DNA from: an uncultured Collinsella sp.
GTDB taxonomy: Bacteria; Actinomycetota; Coriobacteriia; Coriobacteriales; Coriobacteriaceae
Reading direction: 5' to 3'
DNA length: 64,000 bases
NCBI GenBank assembly: GCA_958408685.1
Contig: CATYLC010000002.1
Coordinates: forward strand, 73,221-137,220
A program made the translations under genes and the position numbers. Below the pieces are notes generated by a model. That model saw only the letters and a program-made list of their open reading frames with translations. It ran no database searches and was not told where the DNA came from. Shown here piece by piece: positions 53,846 to 64,000 of the stretch. Each line of letters starts with the position of its first letter. The first letter of the stretch is position 1.

Positions 53846-54811
53846 TTATTTTTTCTTGTCCTGCTCCAGCAGTTCGGACGGTGTGCGATCGGGCTTGCCG
53901 CCGCGGAAAATCTCGCGGCCATGCAGACGATGCTCCAGATCGCGCTCGGCCTTTTCCTCGTCAATCTTGGTCTGGCTCACCACCGGGTCCTCAATCAACG
54001 ACGACACCGAGTTCACCTGCTTCTGAATGCGCTCGGCGATGGTGTCATCCATACTCACGATGCGCATCTTCCAGTCGATACTCGTGGCGTTGGATGAGCT
54101 CTTGGTCCACACGAACGTCAAAATGGCGCTCTGGTGGCCGCGCGCGGGGAACATGCCAAAGAAGGAATCGTGCTGAATGTTGCTATCCTCGTCGATATAG
54201 GCGTGAACGTTATACACCACGCGGTCGATCTTGTCGTTGAGCAACGCGTTGGTCGCAAGCGCCGCGGCCTGAATCTGCCCGTTGGACAGCAGCTCGAGCT
54301 CGTTGGCAGACGATGTGTCCAACACCGTCACCTCGACCGTGCCCGTGCGTTCATCGGCTTCATCGACGGTGAAGTCGAGCGGGAACTGCGTAAAGCCGTT
54401 GCCCCATTCAAGTCCACCCTTGAGCGCGGTCGAAACGGTATCGACCGAAACGCTCTCGGACAGGTTGGCGGTGTTCAGACGACGCATCACGCCGTAGCCA
54501 ATCTGCATGCCCACGATCAGCACCAAAATGCCGATAACCACGACCATGGCAGTCTTCGTAATGGTATGGCTCACCTGCGAACCCGAAGGGTCGTCCTCGG
54601 ACAGCGGGTCGATATGTTTTGCCTGGCTCGCGCGGTCCTCGCTGCGCAGCTGCGCTAGCGCCGCTTTGTCACCGCGCTTGACGGCGGCCTCTTTCTCGCG
54701 CATGCGCTCGGTACGCTTTTTGGCAAGCGTAGGATCCAAGACGCCGGATGCATCGATTTCGGAGAATAACTCCGTCACTTCTTCCGGAGTCAAAGGGTTC
54801 TTGTCAGCCAT
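53846..54811 (-). CDS. Hypothetical single-pass membrane protein
   Basis: 321 residues. A charged N-terminal cytosolic region (about 1-80), one helix (about 85-108, TAMVVVIGILVLIVGMQIGYG) and an extracellular ~210-residue domain. No family recognised. It follows the ABC exporter by 19 bp and may be its partner. Confidence 0.65.
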   Translation of the reverse strand: MADKNPLTPEEVTELFSEIDASGVLDPTLAKKRTERMREKEAAVKRGDKAALAQLRSEDRASQAKHIDPLSEDDPSGSQVSHTITKTAMVVVIGILVLIVGMQIGYGVMRRLNTANLSESVSVDTVSTALKGGLEWGNGFTQFPLDFTVDEADERTGTVEVTVLDTSSANELELLSNGQIQAAALATNALLNDKIDRVVYNVHAYIDEDSNIQHDSFFGMFPARGHQSAILTFVWTKSSSNATSIDWKMRIVSMDDTIAERIQKQVNSVSSLIEDPVVSQTKIDEEKAERDLEHRLHGREIFRGGKPDRTPSELLEQDKKK

Positions 54812-54830
54812 AAACTTCCTGTCATATCAA

Positions 54831-56603
54831 TCAGTCGAGCTCGTGCGCACGCGCACCTTCGAACTGCATTCGATAGTAACGGGCATAGGTGCCGCCACGG
54901 GCGAGAAGCTCCTCGTGCGTGCCACGCTCCACAACGCGACCATGCTCAACGGTCGCAATCTCATCGGCATGCTTAATGGTCGAAAGACGGTGGGCGATGA
55001 TAATCGTGGTGCGGCCGCGTGCCAGCTCTTCGAGCGACTCCTGCACCGCCTCCTCGCTCTCGTTATCCAAAGCACTCGTCGCCTCGTCCAAAATCAGGAT
55101 CTTGGGGTTCTTGAGAAACACGCGCGCGATGGCAACGCGCTGCTTTTGACCACCCGAAAGACGGCTGCCGCGCTCGCCCACCACGGTGTCGTAGCCCTGC
55201 GGAAGCGATTCGATAAAGGTATCGATATTGGCGCGACGGGCCGCCTCGGAGATCTCTTCTGCCGTAGCACCCGGCTTGCCGTAGGCGATGTTCTCGCCAA
55301 TCGTACCGTCAAACAGGTAGACATCCTGCTGCACCAGGCCGATGGCGCGGCGCAGGCTCTGCTGCGTCACATCGCGCACGTCCTGACCGTCGATGCTAAT
55401 GGATCCGGTAGCCACGTCATAAAAGCGCGGCAGCAGCGAACAGGTCGTGGACTTGCCGCCGCCCGAAGGGCCAACCAAAGCGATGGTCTGCCCGGGCTTG
55501 ATGGACAGGTCCATATGGTCGATAACGGGACGCTCGTCGGCATAGCCCTCGCCCAGCTCAACGTCCTCGTAGTTAAAGCACACGTCGTGATACTCCACGG
55601 CGCCGGCAGTCACCTGCAGATCAGTGGCGCCCGGCTTGTCCTGGATATCCGGCGCGGTCGAGAGCACCTCGTCCATACGCTTAAAGCCGGCGATAGCCTT
55701 CTGATACGTTTCGGCCGAATTGACGAGCGTCTCAAGCGGCGTGCAGAACAGCGAAATATAGAGTGCAAAGGTCGCCATATCGACCGCCTGCAGCTGTCCC
55801 TTGGCGACCAGCCAGCCGCCCAGCAGCACCACGATCACATAGAGCACACCCGAGAGCAGGCCATACGTCGCGGTATAGACGCCCATGGCGTGATACATGT
55901 TCTCCTTGGACAAAAGGTAGCGGTCGTTAGAGGCACGGAACTTGGCACGCTCGGTCTCCTCGTTGGCAAAGCTCTTGACCACGCGCATGCCCGCCAGAGA
56001 ATCCTGCAGCTGTGCATTAATGCCGCTGATCTTCTTGCGGTTGTCGCTAAAGACCTCGCGCATGCGCATGTTCTGCCAAAACATGACGACCGCAAACGCC
56101 GCCGTCACCACGGCCATGGCAAGCGCCAGCACCGGAGCGATGGTAAAGAGGATCACAAACGAGCCGATAATCTCGATACCGCAGATGATGATCCACTCGG
56201 GTACGTGATGCGCCGCCTCGCAGATATCGAACAGGTCGTTGACCACGCGGCTCATCATGTCACCCGAGCTGTTGCGGTCGAAGTACGCAAAGCTAAAGCG
56301 CTCATACTGGTCGAACAGGTCCTCGCGCATTTTGGACTCCATGCGCGCGCCCATCACGTGGCCCCAATAGCTCACAAAGTAGCGGCAGGCGCAGCGGACG
56401 GCATACATCAGCACCAAGCCCACCGCGATCATGCCGAGCGCCTGCATAATGGCAGCCTGACCCTGAGTAAATAGCCCACCGGTCAAATTACGCAGAATAA
56501 TAGGAAAAGCAAGGTCAATGGCGGCAAGCACCAGAGCACAAACAGTATCAGCAACAAAAAGCCCCATCTGGGGCTCGTAATACGAAAGAAACCTCTTCAG
56601 CAT
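54831..56603 (-). CDS. ABC exporter, membrane-ATPase fusion
   Basis: 590 residues. Six-helix membrane domain (about 1-310) and an ABC domain with GPSGGGKST, LSGGQKQRVAIAR and ILILDEATSALD. Typical homodimeric or half exporter of the MsbA/MDR type. Substrate unknown. RBS GAGGA lies before the ATG. Confidence 0.93.
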   Translation of the reverse strand: MLKRFLSYYEPQMGLFVADTVCALVLAAIDLAFPIILRNLTGGLFTQGQAAIMQALGMIAVGLVLMYAVRCACRYFVSYWGHVMGARMESKMREDLFDQYERFSFAYFDRNSSGDMMSRVVNDLFDICEAAHHVPEWIIICGIEIIGSFVILFTIAPVLALAMAVVTAAFAVVMFWQNMRMREVFSDNRKKISGINAQLQDSLAGMRVVKSFANEETERAKFRASNDRYLLSKENMYHAMGVYTATYGLLSGVLYVIVVLLGGWLVAKGQLQAVDMATFALYISLFCTPLETLVNSAETYQKAIAGFKRMDEVLSTAPDIQDKPGATDLQVTAGAVEYHDVCFNYEDVELGEGYADERPVIDHMDLSIKPGQTIALVGPSGGGKSTTCSLLPRFYDVATGSISIDGQDVRDVTQQSLRRAIGLVQQDVYLFDGTIGENIAYGKPGATAEEISEAARRANIDTFIESLPQGYDTVVGERGSRLSGGQKQRVAIARVFLKNPKILILDEATSALDNESEEAVQESLEELARGRTTIIIAHRLSTIKHADEIATVEHGRVVERGTHEELLARGGTYARYYRMQFEGARAHELD

Positions 56604-56685
56604 GTGATCCTCAAAGAAATATCAGCAACGTAAGGCCCTGGGACAAAGCAATCAGTAGTACTTGTCCCAGGGCTATCCCCACTCG

Positions 56686-57381
56686 TTAAAGCTCCGTGCC
56701 CCCAAGGCGGTGTGCGATGCTGTCGCAGGCCAAGGCGCCCACGACGGTCTTGGCGTCTTCGATCTTGCCGTCGAGTACGGCGTCGATCAGCTCATGCAGC
56801 GGCACCAGGTCCACGTTGACAAACTCGTCATCATCGGGGTTGGGCGCATCAAACTCGAGCTTGGTAGCCAAGTAGATGTGGATAATCTCATCGCAAAAAC
56901 CACAGGACGTGACAATCGACGTCAAAAAGCGAATGCGACCAGCCCTAAAGCCCGTCTCCTCATGCAGCTCGCGCTTGGCGCAATCGAGCGGGTCCTCGCC
57001 TGGATCGAGCTTGCCGGCGGGAATCTCGACCGTCACGCGGTCGATGGCGGTGCGGTACTGACGCACCAGTACGATCTTGCCGCTCTCGGTCAGTGCCACA
57101 ACAGCCGCCGCACCCGGATGGCGAACGATATCGCGGGCGCTGCGGCGACCGTTGGGCAGCTCAACCTCAAGACGGTGGACGTCGAGGATCTTGCCCTTCC
57201 AGGCGCACTCCTCCGAAAGAATCTTCTCGTGCAGCTCGGCATCGTGCGGGTCGTCATCGCCCAGCACCAGCGCCGGCTCGTCAGCGACCTCGCCACCAGG
57301 CTCGCCCTCGGCGTGCCCATACACGCGGCTGTCCTCTTCGACGATCTGCGCGTCCACGAGCTCTTCGTTCTTCTCGTCCAT
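56686..57381 (-). CDS. NUDIX hydrolase, ADP-ribose pyrophosphatase type
   Basis: 231 residues. The Nudix box GKLDPGEDPLDCAKRELHEE(TG) is complete, preceded by VRQYRTAIDRVTVEIPAG as in ADP-ribose pyrophosphatases. The first ~50 residues are an acidic extension. ATG at 57381 has AGAGGA upstream. It lies downstream of purD (22 bp) and is probably co-transcribed. Confidence 0.88.
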   Translation of the reverse strand: MDEKNEELVDAQIVEEDSRVYGHAEGEPGGEVADEPALVLGDDDPHDAELHEKILSEECAWKGKILDVHRLEVELPNGRRSARDIVRHPGAAAVVALTESGKIVLVRQYRTAIDRVTVEIPAGKLDPGEDPLDCAKRELHEETGFRAGRIRFLTSIVTSCGFCDEIIHIYLATKLEFDAPNPDDDEFVNVDLVPLHELIDAVLDGKIEDAKTVVGALACDSIAHRLGGTEL

Positions 57382-57402
57382 CCGTCTCATTCCTCTCGGA
57401 TT

Positions 57403-58707
57403 TTAGGCATCCCAGGCGTCGCGGCCGCGCAGCGCGCGCAGGCCGATGTCGTGACGCAGGGTCTTGCCCTCAAAATCAATCTTCTCGCAGGCCTCGTAGG
57501 CAAGGTTGCGGGCGTTCTCAAACGTATCGCCCAGCGCGGTCACGGCAAGCACGCGGCCACCATTGGTCACGAGCTGGCCATCCACCACGGCAGTGCCCGC
57601 GTGGTACACGGTCACGTTCTCCATGGCCTCGGCATCGGCGATACCGGTAATGACCTTGCCTTTCTCGTAGCTGCCGGGATAACCCGCACTCGTCAGGACA
57701 ACGGCCACGGCCCACTCGTCGCGCCAGTCGAGTTCAATCTGATCGAGCTCGCAGTTGGCACAAGCCAGCATGACCTCGACCAGGTCGTTCTTAAGGCGCG
57801 GAAGCACGACCTGCGTCTCGGGGTCGCCAAAGCGGGCGTTGAACTCCAGCACCTTGGGGCCGGCGGGTGTGAGCATAAAGCCGCCGTACAGGCAGCCGCG
57901 GTAGTCGATGCCCTCGGCAGCGAGCTCGGCCACGGTCTGCTCCATGACCGCCACCATGGTGGCGTGCTCCTCGTCAGTCACGATGGGCACCGGGCTGTAG
58001 ACGCCCATGCCGCCGGTGTTGGGACCCTTGTCGCCCTCGAGCGCGCGCTTGTGGTCCTGCGAGGTGGCCATGGGGCGCACGGTCTTGCCGTCGGTAAAGG
58101 CCAGCAGCGAGCACTCAGGACCAACGAGCATCTCCTCGATAACCACGGTGTTGCCGGCATCGCCAAAGGCGCCGCCAAAGCACTCGCGCACGGCTTCCTC
58201 GGCCTGCTCAAGTTCGGTCGCCACGATAACGCCCTTGCCCGCGGCAAGGCCGTCGGCCTTCACGACCAGCGGGGCGCCTTGCTCGCGCACGTAGGCGAGA
58301 CCCGAAGCCTCGTCGGTAAACGAGCCGTAGGCTGCCGTCGGAATGCCCGCACGCTCCATGAGCTGCTTGGAGAACAGCTTGGAGCCCTCCATCTGGGCAC
58401 CCTCGGCACCCGGGCCAAAGCAGGGAATACCCGCCGCGCGCACGGCGTCGGCCACGCCCGCCACGAGCGGAGCCTCGGGGCCAATTACCACGAGTCCGCA
58501 TCCGTGGCTCTGAGCAAACGCCGCCACGGCCGCAGGATCGCAGTCGTCGAGAACAACGTTCTCGCCGCAGTTCGCGGTGCCGCCGTTACCCGGCGCGATG
58601 TAGAGCTTGCCGGCGCGCGGTGATGCTGCGAGCTTAGCTGCCAAAGCATGCTCGCGGCCGCCGCTGCCCAACAACAGGATGTCGATGGTTTGAGTGTCCG
58701 CCTTCAA
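57403..58707 (-). CDS. purD: Phosphoribosylamine-glycine ligase (TTG start)
   Basis: 434 residues. ATP-grasp enzyme of step 2. Motifs: LLLGSGGREHALA, PLVVKADGLAAGKGV and EFNARFGDPETQ. The best start is TTG at 58707 with GAGGAGG 5 nt upstream; no ATG fits. The frame extends upstream to 58875 into purA and is not coding there. Confidence 0.95.
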   Translation of the reverse strand: MKADTQTIDILLLGSGGREHALAAKLAASPRAGKLYIAPGNGGTANCGENVVLDDCDPAAVAAFAQSHGCGLVVIGPEAPLVAGVADAVRAAGIPCFGPGAEGAQMEGSKLFSKQLMERAGIPTAAYGSFTDEASGLAYVREQGAPLVVKADGLAAGKGVIVATELEQAEEAVRECFGGAFGDAGNTVVIEEMLVGPECSLLAFTDGKTVRPMATSQDHKRALEGDKGPNTGGMGVYSPVPIVTDEEHATMVAVMEQTVAELAAEGIDYRGCLYGGFMLTPAGPKVLEFNARFGDPETQVVLPRLKNDLVEVMLACANCELDQIELDWRDEWAVAVVLTSAGYPGSYEKGKVITGIADAEAMENVTVYHAGTAVVDGQLVTNGGRVLAVTALGDTFENARNLAYEACEKIDFEGKTLRHDIGLRALRGRDAWDA

Positions 58708-58761
58708 GGGTGCCTCCTCTATGGATGAACGGCCCGCTCCGCGCGAGCCCTTTGCAAGCAA

Positions 58762-58803
58762 ATATACCCCTCGGCCGCCCGTCCGGGCTGCAAAGGGGTA
58801 TAT
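58762..58803 (-). terminator. Hairpin after purA
   Basis: ATATACCCCT / AGGGGTATAT stem with a long GC loop containing its own stem, 23 bp beyond the purA stop. It separates purA from purD. Confidence 0.6.
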
Positions 58804-58825
58804 CGCAATAACCAAATAGTCCCGA

Positions 58826-60112
<1,287 letters not shown>

Positions 60113-60205
60113 GTTTACTCCTTACATTCATGGACTGTCTACGCACCACGCCGGCACGCAGAAGCACAAAACATTCCCAGTATACCCGTGCAACGGGCGC
60201 CTGTC

Positions 60206-61597
60206 CTACTCCTCGGCATGCGCCCCATCAAGCTCATAGAACTTGGTGGATGCCGGCAGGAACATCAGGTCGACGTCGCCGATCGGGCCCGAACGGTTCT
60301 TGGCCACGACGATACGCGTAACGCCCTCGTCGGGTCGATCGTCGCGCGAGGCCTCGGCCTCGTCGGCGGAACGGTCCAAGAACATAACGATATCGGCGTC
60401 CTGCTCGATGGAGCCCGATTCACGAAGGTCGGAAAGCTGCGGGCGCTTGCCGGTACGGGATTCGACCTGACGTGAGAGCTGCGACAGCGCGATGAGCGGG
60501 ATCTTGAGCTCCTTGGCCATGATCTTCAAACCACGCGACATCTCCGAGACCTCGACGGTACGGCTCTCGGAGCGGCGTCCCGGCGGAGGACTCACCAGCT
60601 GCAGGTAGTCCAAGATGATGATTGCCTTCTCCTTGTTATGGAGCATACGGCGGCTCTTGGCGCGAATCTCGGTCACTGTGGTGCCGGGCGTATCGTCAAT
60701 CAGAATATCGAGCTTGGACAAGGTCTGCGTGGCCTCGTTGATATTGGCCCACTGCTCGGGGCTAATGCGGCCCATGCGGAAGTCACTGATCGAGATCATG
60801 GCGTAGGCGCAAATCAGACGCTGGGCAATTTCCTTGCCCGACATCTCCAGCGAGAAGAAGCCGACGGTATAACCAGCAGCGGCAGCGTTGAGCGCCAGAT
60901 TCAGGGCGAACGACGTCTTACCTACAGCAGGACGGGCGCCGATGATGATGAGCTGGCCTTCGCGAAAACCCATGAGCATGCGGTCGAGCGACGGGAAGCC
61001 CGTGGGCACGCCCGCAGCCTGGCCACCGGCCTGGCACACTTCCTCGGCCTCGTTATAGGCCTCGACCATAAACTCGGTCAGCGTCTTGTAGCTCGACTTG
61101 ACCTCGCGCGCCGTAACCTTGAGCAGCTTGCTCTCGGCCAGCTCGACAACCTCTTTGGTGTCGGTGGGGGCGTTATATGCCAGCGCGTTGATCTCGTTGG
61201 TGGCGCCGATCAGCTCGCGCAGCATCGAATCGCGGCGAACGATGGCGGCATGGTGCTGCCAGTTGACGAGCGACAGGGTCTGACCCATCAGCTCCAAAAT
61301 GTACGCCTCGCCGCCCACGGCATCGAGCTTGTTGATGCTTCGCAGGTAATCGATCAGCGAGATGGAGTCGATGGGAATGCGGCTGTTGTACATATCGACC
61401 ATCGCGGTATAGATGGTCTTATGAATGGGCCGGTAGAAGTCATCAGGCTGCAGCTCGACCTGGGCCTCTTCGACCACCTCGGGCGATAGCAGCATAGCGG
61501 CCAGTACATTGGCCTCTGCATCTTGGTTTTGGGGAAGACCCAACTTTGAGCCGCGGTCCTCGACCGTCAGCCCGGTCTCCCTATCGTCATATGCCAT
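60206..61597 (-). CDS. dnaB: Replicative DNA helicase
   Basis: 463 residues. N-terminal primase-interacting domain and a RecA-like motor with GARPAVGKTSFALN, IILDYLQL and SQLSRQVE. No intein. The start at 61597 has GAGG upstream. Confidence 0.97.
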   Translation of the reverse strand: MAYDDRETGLTVEDRGSKLGLPQNQDAEANVLAAMLLSPEVVEEAQVELQPDDFYRPIHKTIYTAMVDMYNSRIPIDSISLIDYLRSINKLDAVGGEAYILELMGQTLSLVNWQHHAAIVRRDSMLRELIGATNEINALAYNAPTDTKEVVELAESKLLKVTAREVKSSYKTLTEFMVEAYNEAEEVCQAGGQAAGVPTGFPSLDRMLMGFREGQLIIIGARPAVGKTSFALNLALNAAAAGYTVGFFSLEMSGKEIAQRLICAYAMISISDFRMGRISPEQWANINEATQTLSKLDILIDDTPGTTVTEIRAKSRRMLHNKEKAIIILDYLQLVSPPPGRRSESRTVEVSEMSRGLKIMAKELKIPLIALSQLSRQVESRTGKRPQLSDLRESGSIEQDADIVMFLDRSADEAEASRDDRPDEGVTRIVVAKNRSGPIGDVDLMFLPASTKFYELDGAHAEE

Positions 61598-61749
61598 GAG
61601 CATCCTCATTCATATCGCTTGCGAGCATCCATAGTATCAGCCACGGTCCCAAAACGCGCCGCACGCGGCCAATCATCACCGAACCAAACGGATGAACGGT
61701 TCTGTACACAGGACTTCGACGCGACGTTCACTATGACACTCACTCAGCG

Positions 61750-61790
61750 CAAAAAAACAAAAGGGCGCCCTGGTTTCCCAGAGCGCCCTT
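61750..61790 (-). terminator. Terminator after rplI
   Basis: On the minus strand GGGCGCTCTGGG pairs with CCAGGGCGCCC and is followed by TTTTGTTTTTTT. Confidence 0.85.
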
Positions 61791-61822
61791 CTTAGAACAA
61801 GATTGTTGCGTTGCAGCAAATG

Positions 61823-62362
61823 CTACTCGGCAGCAGCCTCAGTCTCGACCTCGGCGGTCTCGGCCTCGGCGACCTCAGCGGCCTCCTCGACCTCAGCCTC
61901 GGCAGCGAGCTCCTCGGCGGTAACGCCGACGAGAACGACAACCTCGGCCTTGATCTCGCGGTACAGCGAGATGGCAACGGTGTGGGCGCCGGCAACCTTG
62001 ATGGGCTTACCGAGCTCGACGCGCTTGCGGTCGACGTCCATACCGAGCTGAGCCTTGATGGCGTCAGCGATCATAGCGGCGGTAACGGAGCCAAAGAGGA
62101 TGCCCTCGTCGCCGACCTTGACGTCAACGGTGACCGTCTTGCCCTCAAAGGCAGCCTTGGTCTCGTTGGCGGTAGCCAGACGGACGGCCTCGCGCTTGGC
62201 GATGTTGTTGCGACGCTCGTCAAGCTGCTTGAGGTTGCCCTTGGTGGCGGCAACAGCGAGCTTCTTGGGGAACAGGAAGTTCTCAGCGTAACCCTGAGCG
62301 ACCTCTACGACGTCACCCTCGCCGCCCTTGCCCTTGATCTCATCGAGAAGAATAACCTTCAT
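61823..62362 (-). CDS. rplI: 50S ribosomal protein L9
   Basis: 179 residues. MKVILLDEIKGKGGEGDVVEVAQGYAENFLFP is the canonical start. The last ~30 residues (EELAAEAEVEEAAEVAE...) are an acidic extension beyond the usual ~150. Last gene of the rpsF-ssb-rpsR-rplI cluster. Confidence 0.97.
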   Translation of the reverse strand: MKVILLDEIKGKGGEGDVVEVAQGYAENFLFPKKLAVAATKGNLKQLDERRNNIAKREAVRLATANETKAAFEGKTVTVDVKVGDEGILFGSVTAAMIADAIKAQLGMDVDRKRVELGKPIKVAGAHTVAISLYREIKAEVVVLVGVTAEELAAEAEVEEAAEVAEAETAEVETEAAAE

Positions 62363-62377
62363 GATGCGTCTCCCTTC

Positions 62378-62644
62378 TTAGCCGCGGTCGCGGTTGCCAC
62401 GAGAGGAAACCACGGGGACGGTGTACGGCAGGAGAGCCATCTCGCGGGCGCGCTTGATGGCGTTGGCGATGTCATGCTGATGCTGCGTGCAAGCGCCAGT
62501 GACGCGACGGGGCTTGATCTTGCCACGGTCGGTCATGTACTTACGGAGAAGCTGAGTGTCCTTATAGTCGATGAACTCAGTGTTCTCCTTGCAGAACTGG
62601 CAGTACTTACGACGCGGCTGACGTGCAGAAAAATCATTAGCCAT
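62378..62644 (-). CDS. rpsR: 30S ribosomal protein S18
   Basis: 88 residues. KYCQFCKENTEFIDYKD and RGKIKPRRVTGACTQHQ are typical. The CxxC pair suggests the zinc-type (C+) form. ATG at 62644 chosen by family length; the frame extends upstream without support. Confidence 0.96.
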   Translation of the reverse strand: MANDFSARQPRRKYCQFCKENTEFIDYKDTQLLRKYMTDRGKIKPRRVTGACTQHQHDIANAIKRAREMALLPYTVPVVSSRGNRDRG

Positions 62645-62716
62645 GTCAAAATACCTTTCATTTGGCAACTTCGGCGAACCGAAGCCGCCTCTCACTCAAA
62701 AATAGGTGAACAACCC

Positions 62717-63169
62717 TTAGAACGGGATGTCCTCATCGTAGACGTCGACCGCGGGCGGCGTAGCCACCGGCGCGGCAGGACGTGCTGCAGGCGCGGGAGC
62801 TGCGGGGGCGTAACCGCCCTGGTCGTAGCCACCCTGGCCACCACGGGAGCTCATAAACTCGATCTCATCGACGATGACCTCAAGTTTGCTCCGGCGCTGG
62901 CCGTCGCGCTCCCAAGAGCTGTAGCGCAGCTTGCCCTCGATCGCGACCTTGTTCCCCTTTGCCAGGAAACGGCTCACGGCCTCGGCGCGGGTGCCGAACA
63001 TGGTGCAGTCGACAAAGTTGGGATAGTCCTCCCACTCGCCAGTCTGCGCGTTGCGGCGACGATCGTTCACGGCGACGCCAAAGGACAGAACCTGGGTTCC
63101 GCCGGCTGTGGCGCGCAGCTCGGGATCGCGGGTGAGGTTACCGGTGATGTTCACTCGATTGATGCTCAT
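62717..63169 (-). CDS. ssb: Single-stranded DNA-binding protein
   Basis: 150 residues. OB fold (INRVNITGNLTRDPELR..., FVDCTMFGTRAEAVSRFLAKG) and the acidic DEDIPF tail that recruits partner proteins. The Gly/Pro/Ala-rich linker is short. Standard place between rpsF and rpsR. Confidence 0.97.
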   Translation of the reverse strand: MSINRVNITGNLTRDPELRATAGGTQVLSFGVAVNDRRRNAQTGEWEDYPNFVDCTMFGTRAEAVSRFLAKGNKVAIEGKLRYSSWERDGQRRSKLEVIVDEIEFMSSRGGQGGYDQGGYAPAAPAPAARPAAPVATPPAVDVYDEDIPF

Positions 63170-63217
63170 AACTCACTACTTCCTCTTGGGGCACAAGCCC
63201 AGTCCAAAACGACAGTC

Positions 63218-63511
63218 TTACTCCTGGTCGTCGCGACGGACGATCATGTGGCGGACCACAGCGTCGGTGATGCGCAGGACGCGATCAAGCTCGGCGATCT
63301 GGGTAGGATCTGCGTGGAAGTTGATGAGGGTGTAGTCACCATCGGTGAGGTCGTTGATCTCGTAGGCGAGCTTGCGCTTGCCCCACTCGTCAACGGAGTC
63401 GACCTTGCCAGCGCCCTCAGCGATCGTGGTATCGATACGCTTCATAACAGCGAGACGAGTCTCGGGGTCGAGCGACGGGTCAACAAAGAACAGCAGTTCA
63501 TAAGCCTTCAT
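63218..63511 (-). CDS. rpsF: 30S ribosomal protein S6
   Basis: 97 residues. MKAYELLFFVDPSLDPETR and WGKRKLAYEINDLTDGDYTLINFHA are typical S6. The RBS AGGAGG is strong. First gene of the cluster. Confidence 0.97.
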   Translation of the reverse strand: MKAYELLFFVDPSLDPETRLAVMKRIDTTIAEGAGKVDSVDEWGKRKLAYEINDLTDGDYTLINFHADPTQIAELDRVLRITDAVVRHMIVRRDDQE

Positions 63512-63537
63512 ATTGTCACCTCCTCTGGGCAAATGTG

Positions 63538-63566
63538 GCTTCAGGTCGTGAAGGTGCGCCTGAAGC
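63538..63566 (-). promoter_or_regulatory. Leader hairpin upstream of rpsF
   Basis: GCTTCAGG / CCTGAAGC stem with a 13-nt loop, about 10 bp upstream of the Shine-Dalgarno region. S6:S18-type feedback leaders exist in many bacteria; whether this hairpin is one is not shown. Confidence 0.4.
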
Positions 63567-64000
63567 AGGAAAAGACTTGGTAATAATATCTTTCAACCTC
63601 CTAGGCTGCAAGAATATGCAGCTACAACCTCATGACCTCCACATATGCTCATACTCGCACGACGTTTCATGCGCATTCCAACCAAATGCTGACCAAAAGC
63701 TTGAAGGATCTGTGGACAAGATACGGTGCCGTGAGGACAAGCTGAGCCAAGACGCAGGTCAACGGGCGCATGGTTGTGGTCACAAAATGCATACCAGTGG
63801 CCCACAGCACCACCCAAAGATTTTTAAATTCATTGCCAAATCGCTTATAAATACCCCTTTTGAACAATTGTGTTGATCAACTACGCTGGTCGGAAGCCGT
63901 TTTTTGGCATCTCAAACCCCGCTGCAACGCCAAACGCGGCCAAGCGTGGTTGATTTTCAATCTCAACGCAACAGCCTGAACGGACCCCGCGTTTCCGCAG
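63567..64000. other. Upstream non-coding region at the window end
   Basis: No supported gene. It presumably holds the rpsF promoter. One DnaA-box-like TTGTCCACA (minus, near 63715) is isolated and not evidence of an origin. Confidence 0.35.

Noticed and set aside
63700..63730. Possible origin of replication
   Set aside because: Only one imperfect DnaA box and no dnaA or AT-rich unwinding region.
63593..63817. 74-codon minus ORF upstream of rpsF
   Set aside because: Odd composition, no RBS, and it lies where the rpsF promoter should be.

Overview
The window looks like chromosome of a gut Coriobacteriia bacterium, most probably Collinsella or a close relative. That placement rests on high GC, Actinobacteria-like gene content, a six-subunit Ech-type hydrogenase operon, and many small palindromic intergenic repeats; it is inference, not a database match. 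Most genes are ordinary housekeeping genes with clear ribosome binding sites.

Layout. 1-1744: 5' part of a secreted von Willebrand A surface protein, followed by about 700 bp of structured non-coding DNA. 2463-8116 (minus): an Ech-type [NiFe] hydrogenase operon in the order A-B-C-D-E-F, with echA and echB fused into one 960-residue protein. 8401-11274: an orphan transposase-type HTH protein and an old-yellow-enzyme-family flavin/Fe-S oxidoreductase. 11416-11714: a strikingly regular repeat array, then initiator tRNA-Met. 12076-20828: coaX, a divergent biotin ligase, a folP-folK fusion, a sirtuin, xthA and an ECF vitamin transporter. 20959-27022 (plus): glmU, prs, pth and the bifurcating transhydrogenase pair nfnAB. 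27106-27488: a second copy of the repeat array, bracketed by inverted repeats. 27497-34042: a cytidylate-kinase-like gene, a polar amino acid ABC transporter, a YqeY protein, a parvulin foldase and an orphan PTS IIA protein. 34108-41000: an AT-richer accessory stretch with a PIN/RelB-type toxin-antitoxin pair, an AlbA_2/ATPase protein, a Crp/Fnr regulator and several small zinc-ribbon, membrane or lipoprotein genes. 41230-53637: purN-purM, purF, a CmpB-like membrane protein, a MoaE-like protein, a class B sortase, purE and carAB. 53846-63511: an ABC exporter, a NUDIX hydrolase, purD, purA, dnaB and the rpsF-ssb-rpsR-rplI cluster.

How parts fit together. Ech (ferredoxin:proton, energy-conserving) and NfnAB (ferredoxin/NADH:NADP) are both ferredoxin-linked redox machines and suggest fermentative hydrogen metabolism. 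Six de novo purine genes and carAB are spread over several transcription units. Sortase B and the vWA protein point to a decorated cell surface.

The most unusual non-coding feature is the pair of arrays at 11416-11714 and 27176-27393. A 16-bp box (consensus GTCTCAATCTGTAACA) alternates in orientation every 39-41 bp. All seven inverted pairs are exactly 57 bp long with 25-bp centres, and the linkers are 23-24 bp. No associated protein gene is obvious. The window also carries several other families of palindromes whose arms change together while the core stays the same.
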